A DNA stretch of 64,000 bases from Pararheinheimera marina (GCF_042654345.1 NZ_JBHSGB010000005.1:62001-126000), one strand, 5' to 3'; shown: positions 42,952-52,656, counted from the stretch's first letter. Numbers and translations are program-made. The notes: generated by a model not told the origin, from the letters alone.

Positions 42952-42989
42952 TCCTGCCACAATTACGTAATTAAATTACGGTGGCAGGA
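42952..42989. promoter_or_regulatory. Long dyad between pgm and glgP
   Basis: TCCTGCCAC (42952-42960) pairs with GTGGCAGGA (42981-42989). Inside, CGTAATT-A-AATTACG is another perfect dyad, giving a 16-pair stem with one five-base bulge. No T run follows, so it is a poor terminator; a regulatory RNA structure or operator for glgP is possible. Confidence 0.55.
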
Positions 42990-43091
42990 GGGTATTCTGC
43001 CGAATCTTGACGAGTGACAAGGGTTTTTGTAATTTTTCTACAATTATTCTTATGACAATAACGGCAAAAGGCCGCAAACCGGGATTTGGCA

Positions 43092-45590
43092 ATGAAAAAT
43101 CAAGCGAAAAGCCAGTTGGCTACGGGCGCAGTGGCGCATTTACCTACTTCTGATGATTTAAAGAACAGTATCGTCCGTCATTTGCACGGCACTTTAGGTA
43201 CTGATATCAACAAGGCAAGCCGCCAAGCTTGGTGGAGTGCTACCTGTGCAGCAGTCAATGAATACGTATTCGATGGCCTGCGTAACACCCAACGCACTCA
43301 CTACGAACAAAACACCAGGGCTGTGCATTATTTCAGCCTTGAATACCTGATGGGTCGTCTGTTCAGCAATAACCTGCATAACCTGGGGGCTTATGATGCT
43401 GCCAAACAAGCGCTGGCCGAACTGGGGCTGAATATCGCTGATCTGGAAGATCAGGAAGAAGACATGGCGTTAGGTAATGGTGGCCTTGGCCGCCTGGCTG
43501 CCTGTTTTATCGATTCGATGGCTACCTTAAATTACCCTGCTATCGGCTACGGCATTCATTACGAGCACGGCTTGTTCAAACAAGAGTTCTCTGACGGTCG
43601 TCAAATTGAGCGCCCGGATAGCTGGCGTGAATATGGCAACCCATGGGAAATTTGCCGTCCAGAATCCGTGCAGGAGATTTCGGTGTACGGTTACGTCGAA
43701 ACCACCTACGACCTGCAAGGCAAAATGAAGAAGGTCTGGCACCCGGGCCGTATTATCAAAGGGATCCCCTGGGATATTCCTGTCGTGGGGTACCAGGGTA
43801 GTTCAGTCAACGTGCTGCGCTTATGGGAATCCCGCGCCAGCGGCTTCTTTAACTGGGACGTGTTTAACTCAGGTGGTTATATTGATGCGTCGCGTGAAAA
43901 TGTAGAAGCCGAAACTATTTCTAAAGTCCTGTATCCAAACGACGAAACCGATGCGGGTAAAGAGCTGCGTTTAATTCAGCAGTATTTCTTCTGCTCCTGT
44001 TCATTGAAAGACATTATTCGTCGTTACAAACGCACCTACGGCGATGACTGGAGTCAGTTTGGTGCTCAAGTCGCTATCCAGTTGAACGACACCCACCCGG
44101 CCATCGCCATTCCGGAATTAATGCGTATTCTGGTCGACCGCGCTGAGATGGGCTGGGATGAAGCCTGGAACATCTGCCAGCACGTCTTTGCATACACCAA
44201 CCACACCTTATTGCCTGAAGCTCTGGAGAAGTGGTCAGTCCGTTTATTTGAAAAAGTACTGCCACGTCACCTGGAAATCATTTACGAAATCAACCGCCGC
44301 TTCCTGGTAGAACAGGTCGACGTACTGTGGCCAGGTGACAACGAGAAAAAACGCAAACTCTCCATTATTGAAGAAGGCCATGAGCATATGGTCCGGATGG
44401 GGCATTTGTCCGTGGTGGGTTCGTTCCGCGTTAATGGTGTGGCGCAAATCCACTCTGATTTAGTCAAATCAGACCTGTTCCCTGAAATGGTTGCCTTGTG
44501 GCCGGATAAATTTACCAACGTCACCAATGGTGTGACCCCACGCCGCTGGTTAAAAGCCTGTAACCCGCGTTTATCCAAATTATTGGATGAAACTGTGGGG
44601 GTTGACTGGCCACGCGATCTGAAGCAACTGAAGAAACTGGCTGCTTATGCTGATGATGCACAAATCCAGGACGCTTTTATGGCGATCAAACATCAGAACA
44701 AAGCAGATTTAGCCCAGACGGTGAAAGAACTGACCGGTGTCAGCATTGACCCTCACGCGATGTTTGATATTCAAATCAAACGTTTGCACGAGTACAAACG
44801 CCAACACCTGAACCTGCTGCATATTTTGGCGTTGTACCGCCGTATTTTGCAAAATCCGGATTACGACATGGTGCCACGCGTGTTCCTGTTTGGCGCCAAA
44901 GCAGCACCTGGTTATAAGCTGGCAAAAGAGATTATCTACGCCATCAACAAAGTGGCCGAGAAAATCAACAGCGACAAAAGGGTGAAAAATCGCCTGAAAG
45001 TGGTGTTTATGCCAAATTACCGCGTCACACTTGCGGAGAAAATGATCCCGGCTGCAGACGTGTCAGAGCAAATCTCGACGGCAGGTAAAGAAGCTTCCGG
45101 CACTGGTAATATGAAGCTTGCACTCAATGGTGCCATCACTGTCGGAACCTTAGATGGTGCCAATATTGAAATTGCCGAAGAGGTGGGCGCAGACAATATC
45201 TCTATCTTTGGTTTGACCGTGGACGAAGTCAAAGCGCTGCACGCCAAAGGCTACCACAGCTGGGATTACTACTATGCGGATCCGGAAATCAAAGCCATTC
45301 TCGACTGGCTGGAAACTGATTACTTCACGCCAGGCAAACCGGGTGAATTAGGCGCTATTAAACGCAGCCTGCTGGAAGGCGGCGACCCGTATCTGGTACT
45401 GGCAGATTTCCGCTCTTACGTCGATGCACATCAGAAAGTGGATGGCTGGTACCGCGACAAAGCGGGCTGGGCGAAAAAGGCCATTTTGAACACGGCCTCT
45501 GTTGGCAAATTCACCTCAGACCGTTCGATTGAAGACTATGTGGAACGAGTGTGGAAATTAGAGGCTTGCCCGGTCACGGCGAAGCCATAA
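43092..45590 (+). CDS. glgP: Glycogen/maltodextrin phosphorylase
   Basis: The enzyme releases glucose 1-phosphate from alpha-1,4-glucans with PLP as cofactor. The 832 residues show all family marks: LGNGGLGRLAACFIDSMATL, IQLNDTHPAIAIPELMRIL, FTNVTNGVTPRRWL, and the PLP site EASGTGNMKLALNGA with Lys675. ATG 43092 is used (a TTG lies two codons upstream). Pgm upstream would convert its product. No glgB/glgA/glgC is in the window, so whether glycogen or maltodextrin is the main substrate is open. Confidence 0.93.
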   Translation: MKNQAKSQLATGAVAHLPTSDDLKNSIVRHLHGTLGTDINKASRQAWWSATCAAVNEYVFDGLRNTQRTHYEQNTRAVHYFSLEYLMGRLFSNNLHNLGAYDAAKQALAELGLNIADLEDQEEDMALGNGGLGRLAACFIDSMATLNYPAIGYGIHYEHGLFKQEFSDGRQIERPDSWREYGNPWEICRPESVQEISVYGYVETTYDLQGKMKKVWHPGRIIKGIPWDIPVVGYQGSSVNVLRLWESRASGFFNWDVFNSGGYIDASRENVEAETISKVLYPNDETDAGKELRLIQQYFFCSCSLKDIIRRYKRTYGDDWSQFGAQVAIQLNDTHPAIAIPELMRILVDRAEMGWDEAWNICQHVFAYTNHTLLPEALEKWSVRLFEKVLPRHLEIIYEINRRFLVEQVDVLWPGDNEKKRKLSIIEEGHEHMVRMGHLSVVGSFRVNGVAQIHSDLVKSDLFPEMVALWPDKFTNVTNGVTPRRWLKACNPRLSKLLDETVGVDWPRDLKQLKKLAAYADDAQIQDAFMAIKHQNKADLAQTVKELTGVSIDPHAMFDIQIKRLHEYKRQHLNLLHILALYRRILQNPDYDMVPRVFLFGAKAAPGYKLAKEIIYAINKVAEKINSDKRVKNRLKVVFMPNYRVTLAEKMIPAADVSEQISTAGKEASGTGNMKLALNGAITVGTLDGANIEIAEEVGADNISIFGLTVDEVKALHAKGYHSWDYYYADPEIKAILDWLETDYFTPGKPGELGAIKRSLLEGGDPYLVLADFRSYVDAHQKVDGWYRDKAGWAKKAILNTASVGKFTSDRSIEDYVERVWKLEACPVTAKP

Positions 45591-45612
45591 GCACGCATTG
45601 CTTTTCATTAAG

Positions 45613-45638
45613 AAAGCCCGGTGATCCGGGCTTTTTTC
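45613..45638. terminator. Terminator after glgP
   Basis: AAAGCCCGG-TGAT-CCGGGCTTTTTT is a perfect stem with a T run on the plus strand and A residues for the opposite strand. Confidence 0.9.
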
Positions 45639-45656
45639 TTGAGTAAAACAGCAGTG

Positions 45657-46395
45657 CTACTCAAATAAACCCAAAACCCGCAGGGTTTCGTTGATAAAAA
45701 TATCGGCCTGATTGCTATGGCTGATGGTAGCCGCACATTCGTCGGTGGTACTGTCGGTATACCAGCCGAATTGCGGGTGGTTGCCGCCGGTAATTTCCAC
45801 ATAAGTGGTGGTTGCTGGCAGGTTATCTGTTGACTCATCAATATCGGCCAGCGTGGTCTGGCAGTCATTGGTGCCGTAGATACTGCTGACAATAGTGCTG
45901 CTGTTGGCAATGGAGGTGCTGTCCTGCGGGTAAGAGGCCAGTGACACCAGACCATTGTCAGGATGGTCCGCAACGTAGTCGACCGCCGCAACGCCACCTA
46001 CAGAGTGTCCACCTACCACAAAGGCTGAACAATGTACCGTGGCATAGCTGTCTTTTTTCGCGTCGTCTGCGGCATCAATTTCGAGCAGAGCGAATCCTAA
46101 CGGTACTTTCAGAATAAAGCTGATATAGCCCGCTTCTGCTAATGCTCTGGTGTAAGGCGCATAGGCATAAGGACTGACAAAACCACCAGGATAAAAGGCG
46201 AAACAGACCGATTTACGCGTAGTGCTTTGCACCGGCAAAAAAACGGATGTAGTCCCATTTATCGTCAACCTGAACAGCATTGTCTGTTTCCATGGCTGTC
46301 CAGGCTTCACTCAAAACGGCGCCCTGACCACCTGCACATACACCCCAGGAAGCCAACAGTACAGCTGCTGCACTTAACAAGGTTGTTATTTTCAT
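45657..46395 (-). pseudogene. Exported alpha/beta hydrolase, frameshifted at an A7/T7 run
   Basis: Two overlapping frames make one protein. The first (from ATG 46395, with GGAGGT five bases upstream) gives a Sec signal peptide MKITTLLSAAAVLLASWGVCA and runs to DDKWDYIRF. The second continues FLPVQSTTRKSVCFAFYPGGFV with the hydrolase core: oxyanion FYPGG, nucleophile elbow GGHSVGG, and the late His in TGGNHPQFGWY. The switch falls at seven A residues, 46237-46243 on the plus strand. Removing one base gives 245 residues with no other break. It may be a sequencing error, a true pseudogene, or a slippage-dependent gene. Confidence 0.85.
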
Positions 46396-46617
46396 TTTTA
46401 CCTCCAATGTTAGGGAATTGCACATACTGCAAAATGTACAAATAATAACCTACATTAGACATGGTGATATAATAATGCATCATTTGGTCTAAATTTTAAT
46501 CGTCATTTTTAGTTACAAATCAATAGCTGTCATCTGCATTTGCCCCGTTGTAATTCCATCTGATGGCCCCCATTACCTGATGAAGCCTGATAAAGGCGCT
46601 TAGAAGAGAAGGAACAA

Positions 46618-46917
46618 ATGAATTTTCAACAGCAAGCCCAACAATGGCAGACCTTATTCAGACAGAAACAGCGAGGCGGTCTGCTAAGTCGAATCCTGCT
46701 GTGGCTAATAGCGGGTGTGATGCTGGTGTTTGCGATGGGCGTATTACTGTTTTTGCTGATGCTGAGCTGGCTACTGATCCCGGTATTTTTATACAAACGT
46801 CACCAGTTAAAAAAGCGCATGCAGCAGGCTTTTTCCCAGCAGCAATGGCAATCGTCAACCGAGTCCAACGCAACGGGCAGGGTGATTGAAGGCGAAGTGA
46901 TCGACCGCAAGGATTGA
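46618..46917 (+). CDS. Small membrane protein, unknown function
   Basis: This 99-residue protein has a basic N-terminal helix, one long or two short hydrophobic segments (about 25-60, LLWLIAGVMLVFAMGVLLFLL), a basic stretch (KRHQLKKRMQQ) and a hydrophilic tail ending in GRVIEGEVIDRKD. The tail with its GRVIEGE pattern looks conserved-like and may be a short peptide motif. I do not recognise a family with certainty. AGAAGGA precedes the ATG. It is followed by ydiJ after 84 nt. Confidence 0.75.
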   Translation: MNFQQQAQQWQTLFRQKQRGGLLSRILLWLIAGVMLVFAMGVLLFLLMLSWLLIPVFLYKRHQLKKRMQQAFSQQQWQSSTESNATGRVIEGEVIDRKD

Positions 46918-47001
46918 TTGGCTTAGTTTTTTTTTCAGGGCGTTCAAAGCAGTTGCCGCGCTCTGATATACTCCGGCACATGCTGATGTCAGGTGTGCCT
47001 T

Positions 47002-50000
47002 ATGATCCCGAAGCTCTCCACTGTTGAAAGTCTGGACGCCACAGTCCGGGCTTATCTAGAAGCCTTATCTGCTGCTGGCTTTGCCGGCGATATCGAAACC
47101 AGTTATGGCAGCCGCCTGGCGGTCTCTACCGATAACAGTGTTTATCAGCAGCTGCCTGCGGCTGTGGTGCTACCTAAGCATCAGGCGGACCTGGTGTTAC
47201 TGACCAGCCTGGCGCAAAGCAGCAGCTTTCAATCACTGAAATTTACCCCAAGAGGTGGTGGCACCGGCACCAATGGCCAGGCGCTAACCTCGGCGATCGT
47301 TGTTGATTTATCGCGCCATATGCGCGGCATTCTGGAACTGAACCTGGAAGAACGTTGGGTGCGGGTGGAAGCGGGTGTGGTCAAAGACCAACTGAACGCA
47401 TATTTAAAGCCGCATGGCTTCTTCTTTGCGCCGGATCTGTCCACCTCAAATCGCGCCACTATTGGCGGTATGATTAACACCGACGCATCAGGGCAAGGCT
47501 CCTTGGTGTATGGCAAAACCAGCGACCATGTGCTGGAGCTGCATTCGGTGCTGATTGATGGCACTGTGCTGCATACCAAGCCAATGCCAGTAGCCGAAGC
47601 CGAACAGCTTGCCGGGCAACAAAATCAGCTTGGTAGGGTGTACCGCCAGGTGCTGACCAGTTGCCGTGAACACCGCCAGTTGATCCTGCAGACCTTTCCG
47701 CGCCTGAACCGTTTTCTGACCGGTTATGATTTAGAACACGTCTTTAATGACGACTTAAGTCAGTTTGATTTATCCCGAATCCTTTGCGGTTCGGAAGGCT
47801 CGCTGGGCTTTGTCACTGAGGCTCGGTTAAATATTTCGCCTATCGCCAAATACAAATGCCTGGTGAATGTGAAATACGACAGCTTTGAGAGTGCGCTCAG
47901 AAATGCACCTTTGATGGTTGCAGCCCGCGCTACATCAGTGGAAACCGTAGACAGCAAAGTACTGAACCTGGCTCGTGCAGATATTATCTGGCATCAGGTG
48001 AAAGATTTTATTCAGGATGTGCCAGGTAAAGACATGCTGGGCCTGAATATGGTCGAATACAATGCCGAAGCGCCGGAAGACATGGCGGACAAAATCAGCC
48101 AGTTAGAGCAGCAACTGCAGCAGAGTATGGCGAAGGGTGATGCCGGCATTATTGGCTACCAGCTGACCTATGACAATGACGCCATTTCGCAAATTTATGC
48201 AATGCGGAAAAAGGCGGTCGGTTTATTAGGCAACGCCAAAGGCGTACGCAAACCTTTACCCTTTGCGGAAGACACCGCGGTTCCGCCCGAGAATCTGGCC
48301 GATTATATTCTTGAATTTCGTGCTTTGCTGGATAGCTATGGCCTGGCGTACGGCATGTTTGGTCATGTGGATGCCGGGGTTTTGCACGTACGCCCGGCAC
48401 TGGACATGTGTGACCCCGAGCAGGAAAAGCTGCTGCGTACCATCTCCGATCAGGTGGTGGCACTGACGGCCAAATATGGCGGCCTGATGTGGGGTGAACA
48501 CGGTAAGGGATACCGCAGTGAATATGGACCGGCGTTTTTCGGCCCGGTGTTATTTAACGAGTTGCGTAAAATTAAAGCGGCCTTTGACCCGGAAAACCGG
48601 GTCAATCCAGGCAAAATTTGTACTCCGTTCGACAGCAACGACCAGTTGGTTAGTGTAGATGACCAAAAACGGGGTTATTTCGACCGGCAAATCCCTGTCC
48701 AGGTAAAAGACAGCTTCGACAGCAGCCTGAACTGTAACGGCAATGGGCTGTGCTTTAACTACGAAGAACAGTCGCCGATGTGTCCTTCCAGCAAGGTCAC
48801 CAAAGACCGCCGTCACAGCCCCAAAGGCCGGGCCGGCCTGATGCGTGAATGGTTACGCCTGATGCAACAGCAGGGTATTGATGTACTGCAGCAAGAACAG
48901 CAATTACTTAAAAAATCCTCTGGCTTCAAAGCCTCGTTACAAAAGCTGCGCAACTACAGAGCGAAACAGCAGGGCCAATACGACTTTTCGCACGAAGTAA
49001 TGGACGCGATGGAAGGCTGCCTGGCTTGTAAAGCCTGTGCCGGTCAATGCCCGATTAAAGTCGATGTGCCGTCGTTTCGCAGTCGTTTTATTCAGTTGTA
49101 TCACAGCAGATACCCCAGACCTCTGAAAGATTATCTGGTGGGAAATATTGAGCGCAGTGCGCCTTATCTGACCAAAGTGGCGCGGCCAGTGAACTGGCTG
49201 CTGCAACGCAGTTTTGTCGCCAAAGTGCTTGAAACCGTGGTGGGGTATGTCGATTCGCCGCAGTTATCCGTGCCATCACTTCAGCAGCGCATTGCCGGGA
49301 ATTATCGCTTTGATTTGCCAACGCTGCAGGCGCTTAACGCAGAAGAGAAAGCCAAACTGGTGTTTTTGGTGCAAGACCCCTTTACCAGTTTTTATGAAGC
49401 AGAGCTGGTCGCTGATGCACTTAAATTGCTTGAAACCCTGGGTTTTTCTCCGGTGTTACTGCCATTTCAACCCAATGGTAAGCCTCAACACGTCAAAGGC
49501 TTCTTGCGTGAATTTGCGTCCACGGCAAAAACAGCATCGGAGTTTTTGCAGCAAATTGCCGGCTTTGGCGCGCCTATGTTGGGGCTGGATGCATCTTTGG
49601 TGCTGGTTTACCGGGACGAGTACGTCAAAGCTCTAGGTCAACAGCGCGGTGACTACCAGGTTCAGCTGATGCATGAGTGGTTGGTTGAGCAAGCTTTGCC
49701 ACAACTACCACAAACACAGCAGTTTAAACTGCTGGCGCATTGTACAGAGAAAACGGCGTTACCGGCCACCGAAAAGGCCTGGCAGAAAATATACGCCAAG
49801 GCTGGGCTTGAGCTGTCAGCCGTCGCTGTGGGGTGCTGTGGTATGGCCGGAACTTACGGCCATGAAAAGCAAAACCAGCACAACAGCAAAGCCTTGTACC
49901 AGATGAGCTGGCAAACACCAGTGCAGCAAATTGGTGCGGCTCAGGTGCTGGTTACCGGCTTCTCCTGCCGCAGTCAGGTCAAACGGATGGAAGGGGTGAA

Positions 50001-50064
50001 ACCTAAACACCCGTTGCAGCAACTGCTTCAGTTGCTGACTCAATCTGCTGCGAAAGCAAGCTGA
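47002..50064 (+). CDS. ydiJ: FAD-linked oxidase with 4Fe-4S domains (D-2-hydroxyglutarate dehydrogenase, YdiJ-type)
   Basis: The 1020-residue protein fuses a PCMH-type FAD domain (FTPRGGGTGTNGQAL, TIGGMINTDASGQGSLVYGKTSDHVL), an FAD-oxidase C-terminal domain (GHVDAGVLHVRPALD, GEHGKGYRSE), a 4Fe-4S segment CLACKACAGQCPIKVD and a C-terminal cysteine-rich CCG domain (GCCGMAGTYGHEKQN). E. coli YdiJ, of the same length and layout, oxidises D-2-hydroxyglutarate. The substrate is taken from that relation. ATG 47002 is used; GTG 46993 is in frame. Its last 25 nt overlap the convergent diguanylate cyclase gene. Confidence 0.9.
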   Translation: MIPKLSTVESLDATVRAYLEALSAAGFAGDIETSYGSRLAVSTDNSVYQQLPAAVVLPKHQADLVLLTSLAQSSSFQSLKFTPRGGGTGTNGQALTSAIVVDLSRHMRGILELNLEERWVRVEAGVVKDQLNAYLKPHGFFFAPDLSTSNRATIGGMINTDASGQGSLVYGKTSDHVLELHSVLIDGTVLHTKPMPVAEAEQLAGQQNQLGRVYRQVLTSCREHRQLILQTFPRLNRFLTGYDLEHVFNDDLSQFDLSRILCGSEGSLGFVTEARLNISPIAKYKCLVNVKYDSFESALRNAPLMVAARATSVETVDSKVLNLARADIIWHQVKDFIQDVPGKDMLGLNMVEYNAEAPEDMADKISQLEQQLQQSMAKGDAGIIGYQLTYDNDAISQIYAMRKKAVGLLGNAKGVRKPLPFAEDTAVPPENLADYILEFRALLDSYGLAYGMFGHVDAGVLHVRPALDMCDPEQEKLLRTISDQVVALTAKYGGLMWGEHGKGYRSEYGPAFFGPVLFNELRKIKAAFDPENRVNPGKICTPFDSNDQLVSVDDQKRGYFDRQIPVQVKDSFDSSLNCNGNGLCFNYEEQSPMCPSSKVTKDRRHSPKGRAGLMREWLRLMQQQGIDVLQQEQQLLKKSSGFKASLQKLRNYRAKQQGQYDFSHEVMDAMEGCLACKACAGQCPIKVDVPSFRSRFIQLYHSRYPRPLKDYLVGNIERSAPYLTKVARPVNWLLQRSFVAKVLETVVGYVDSPQLSVPSLQQRIAGNYRFDLPTLQALNAEEKAKLVFLVQDPFTSFYEAELVADALKLLETLGFSPVLLPFQPNGKPQHVKGFLREFASTAKTASEFLQQIAGFGAPMLGLDASLVLVYRDEYVKALGQQRGDYQVQLMHEWLVEQALPQLPQTQQFKLLAHCTEKTALPATEKAWQKIYAKAGLELSAVAVGCCGMAGTYGHEKQNQHNSKALYQMSWQTPVQQIGAAQVLVTGFSCRSQVKRMEGVKPKHPLQQLLQLLTQSAAKAS

Positions 50065-51518
50065 TCACGTCCTGCGCCTTTAGCCTGATACAAAGCCCTG
50101 TCTGCCCGGCGGAACAGGGCTGCATAATCCTCGCCCGGACGCCACTGGGCAATGCCGGCGCTTATCTGCAACAGCGGTAATTGGGCCAGCTGATATGTCT
50201 GCAACTGGTTGCGAATACGTTGGGTCACTTCGGCTGCTTGCGCCTCGGTGGTTGCCGGTAGCAACAACACAAATTCATCCCCACCAAACCGGCCGATCAG
50301 ATCGGTCGGCCGCAAATGGCATTGCGCCACTTTGGTTAGCCGTTGCAGTGCTGAATCACCGGCCGCGTGTCCGAATTTGTCGTTGATTTGTTTGAAGTGG
50401 TCCAGATCAAAAATGACCAATGCCAATGGCTCGCCGTTGACCTCGGCCAGCCGGACCGCTGACTCGGCTTGCTGCCGCAAGCTTTCTCTGCTTGCAACCT
50501 GGGTCAGCGGGTCTATGTAAGCGGCTTGTCGAAGCAGCTGATTATCAGCCACTAATGCAGGGAGCGTCAGGCCAAACAAGGTGTTGGCTGCAATCACAAT
50601 AATGGCAAACTGATACACCATCACCTGTTCCATCAAGTCAAACCAATGCACAGTAAATACCAGCATAAAACTGGTGAGCGCCAAGGTGGCGACATTGACT
50701 AAGGCCGATTCGGTGCAGGCCAGCCACATATGGGGGATCAGCAATAAAAAGATGGCAAAGGTGCTGTATGGAGAGTGACTCCAGTAGGTCAGCAACATGC
50801 AGAACGCGACTAAAAGCGCGATGGTGACGAGTTTAGTCGGGTACTGTTGGCTGACGTGCTGTTGGAACAGTAAGCTCATATCCGATAGCCGGAACAGTTT
50901 GCTGGGGCTTAACCGAATAAGCAGGCCAATAAACAGCGGGGCAATGACCATCACACCGGCCAAATCGCCAATCCAAAACGGCAACCAGGTTTCCACCAAA
51001 GCGCCAGCATCGAGCATCTGCGTCACCACCAGCGCAACCAATACCAGCACACTGGCAGCGAATGAGCTTAAAGCGGCAATCAGCAGAAACAGCAGCACAC
51101 AAAGCCCAAGATGGCGCTGCATTGGACGAAGTAAGGTGTTTAGTACCCAAGCCCCAAGTGTATAGGGCAATAAGTGGGCTACGCTGAACCAGAGCGCTGC
51201 ATTCAGGCTTTGAAACAGGGTAAGTGGCAATTGGTAAAACCAGATGGAATAGAAGGTCACCAGGCTTGCAGCTATTGCCAGTGCCGGCAGGGCTTGCAGT
51301 CCAAAAACCAATAATGCAGCAAAGCTTAAACCAGCTGCAGGAAACCAGACGCTGGCATGTTGGGTGTATTCCACCAGCCAGCCTAATTTGAAAACCAACA
51401 ACCAAAGACACAACACTAAGGCTTGTTTGGCCCAAAAGGATGCAAAGTATGAATGAGTAGTGAGAGATAAACTGGACTTTGGTGATTCAAACTTGAATGC
51501 CGACAACACCCACTTCAT
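50040..51518 (-). CDS. MASE1-GGDEF diguanylate cyclase
   Basis: The N-terminal 300 residues form about eight hydrophobic helices in a MASE1-like sensor (VEYTQHASVWFPAAGLSFAALL, WIGDLAGVMVIAPLFIG). The C-terminal domain is a GGDEF cyclase: IDPLTQVASRESL, FDLDHFKQINDKFGHAAGD and RFGGDEFVLLLPA, all with catalytic residues intact. It should make cyclic di-GMP. No EAL domain is present. The start is uncertain: ATG 51518 gives 492 residues, and TTG 51581 would add 21 non-conserved residues. Its 3' end overlaps ydiJ in convergent orientation. Confidence 0.88.
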   Translation of the reverse strand: MKWVLSAFKFESPKSSLSLTTHSYFASFWAKQALVLCLWLLVFKLGWLVEYTQHASVWFPAAGLSFAALLVFGLQALPALAIAASLVTFYSIWFYQLPLTLFQSLNAALWFSVAHLLPYTLGAWVLNTLLRPMQRHLGLCVLLFLLIAALSSFAASVLVLVALVVTQMLDAGALVETWLPFWIGDLAGVMVIAPLFIGLLIRLSPSKLFRLSDMSLLFQQHVSQQYPTKLVTIALLVAFCMLLTYWSHSPYSTFAIFLLLIPHMWLACTESALVNVATLALTSFMLVFTVHWFDLMEQVMVYQFAIIVIAANTLFGLTLPALVADNQLLRQAAYIDPLTQVASRESLRQQAESAVRLAEVNGEPLALVIFDLDHFKQINDKFGHAAGDSALQRLTKVAQCHLRPTDLIGRFGGDEFVLLLPATTEAQAAEVTQRIRNQLQTYQLAQLPLLQISAGIAQWRPGEDYAALFRRADRALYQAKGAGRDQLAFAAD

Positions 51519-51607
51519 ACAGATTAAATCCCACAATTTGGCTGGTGTTTTATAGTGCCAGACAACAAGTGTGCACTGCAATCACATTACCCTTATCAGG
51601 TGCAGGG

Positions 51608-51982
51608 TTATTTTATTGAGTGAAGAGCGACCTTATTGCCTTCGCTGTCAATAAAATGCCCGATAAAACCATGCTCGCCAATGCCGGTTTTCACCAAAGC
51701 TACTTGTCCACCGGCGTTGACGACACGTGCCAGAGATTCAGATACGTCCTGACAGGCGAAATACACCAAGGCGCCTGTGATTGATGGATGATAACCAGGC
51801 TCTTTTACCAGTGCTCCGGCTGCTCCATTTGCCTGATGGTCAAACGGAAAGGTCGCCATATCACCTTCACCCATTTGCATGCGGCCCAATTGTATTGAGA
51901 ACACCTGTTGATAAAACGCACAGGCTCTGTCTAAATCTGTTACTGGGATTTCAAACCATCCGACCGGGTTGACTAACGTCAT
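51608..51982 (-). CDS. VOC family protein (glyoxalase/bleomycin resistance fold)
   Basis: This 124-residue protein begins VNPVGWFEIPVTDLDRACAFYQQVF and ends with a second beta-alpha-beta-beta-beta unit (ALVYFACQDVSESLARV, GFIGHFIDSEGNKVALHS). One such vicinal-oxygen-chelate pair is made per chain, so dimers are likely. The metal ligands seem partly present (Glu in WFEIPV, His in FIGHFID). Substrate unknown. GGAAAG is seven bases before the ATG. It stands alone. Confidence 0.85.
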   Translation of the reverse strand: MTLVNPVGWFEIPVTDLDRACAFYQQVFSIQLGRMQMGEGDMATFPFDHQANGAAGALVKEPGYHPSITGALVYFACQDVSESLARVVNAGGQVALVKTGIGEHGFIGHFIDSEGNKVALHSIK

Positions 51983-52113
51983 GTTGCTTTCCTTTCCAAT
52001 GTGGTGTGCAGGGAATCAACACTATAGCTGATGTGACAGGGAAACCGCGAAAGCAAACAGAGAAGGGATTAAAGACCTGGCTTGTCTAAGCAAACCAGAT
52101 CTTGTAACCGGCA

Positions 52114-52626
52114 TCAGAAACTGGACGTGTCCTGAAATAAACCAACTTTCAGCTCGTCAGCAGTGTAGATTTCACGACCATCGACACTGACAGTGCCTTC
52201 GGCAATGCCCATAAAGAGTTTGCGTTTAATCACACGTTTCATATCAATTTTGTAGGTCACTTTTTTCGCTGTTGGCAAAATCTGACCGGTGAATTTCACT
52301 TCACCCACACCTAAGGCGCGGCCTTTGCCCGGACCACCGGCCCAGCCCAAAAAGAAACCAACCAGCTGCCACATGGCGTCCAATCCTAAACAACCAGGCA
52401 TGACCGGATCGCCTTTGAAGTGGCAGGCGAAAAACCATAAATCCGGATGAATATCGAATTCAGCGATGATTTCGCCTTTGCCGTACTTGCCGCCTTCTTC
52501 AGAAATATGCACGACACGGTCGATCATCAGCATATTGTCGACAGGCAACTGACTGTTACCAGCGCCAAAAAGTTCACCTTGGCCGCAAGCCACTAAATCT
52601 TGTTTTGTAAAGCTATTCTTTGTCAT
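52114..52626 (-). CDS. fabA: 3-hydroxydecanoyl-ACP dehydratase/isomerase FabA
   Basis: FabA dehydrates 3-hydroxyacyl-ACP and isomerises trans-2- to cis-3-decenoyl-ACP, the branch point to unsaturated fatty acids. The 170 residues contain the catalytic His in FFACHFKGDPVMPGCLGLDAMW (near residue 69) and the aspartate in the same hotdog helix. They parallel E. coli FabA throughout, through EVKFTGQILPTAKKVTY and LKVGLFQDTS. I use ATG 52626 by alignment with E. coli; ATGs up to 52644 are open. A FabR-type operator overlaps its promoter. fabB is not adjacent. Confidence 0.95.
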   Translation of the reverse strand: MTKNSFTKQDLVACGQGELFGAGNSQLPVDNMLMIDRVVHISEEGGKYGKGEIIAEFDIHPDLWFFACHFKGDPVMPGCLGLDAMWQLVGFFLGWAGGPGKGRALGVGEVKFTGQILPTAKKVTYKIDMKRVIKRKLFMGIAEGTVSVDGREIYTADELKVGLFQDTSSF

Positions 52627-52656
52627 GTATGTTAGATCCATCATCAGGGCCGGGTC

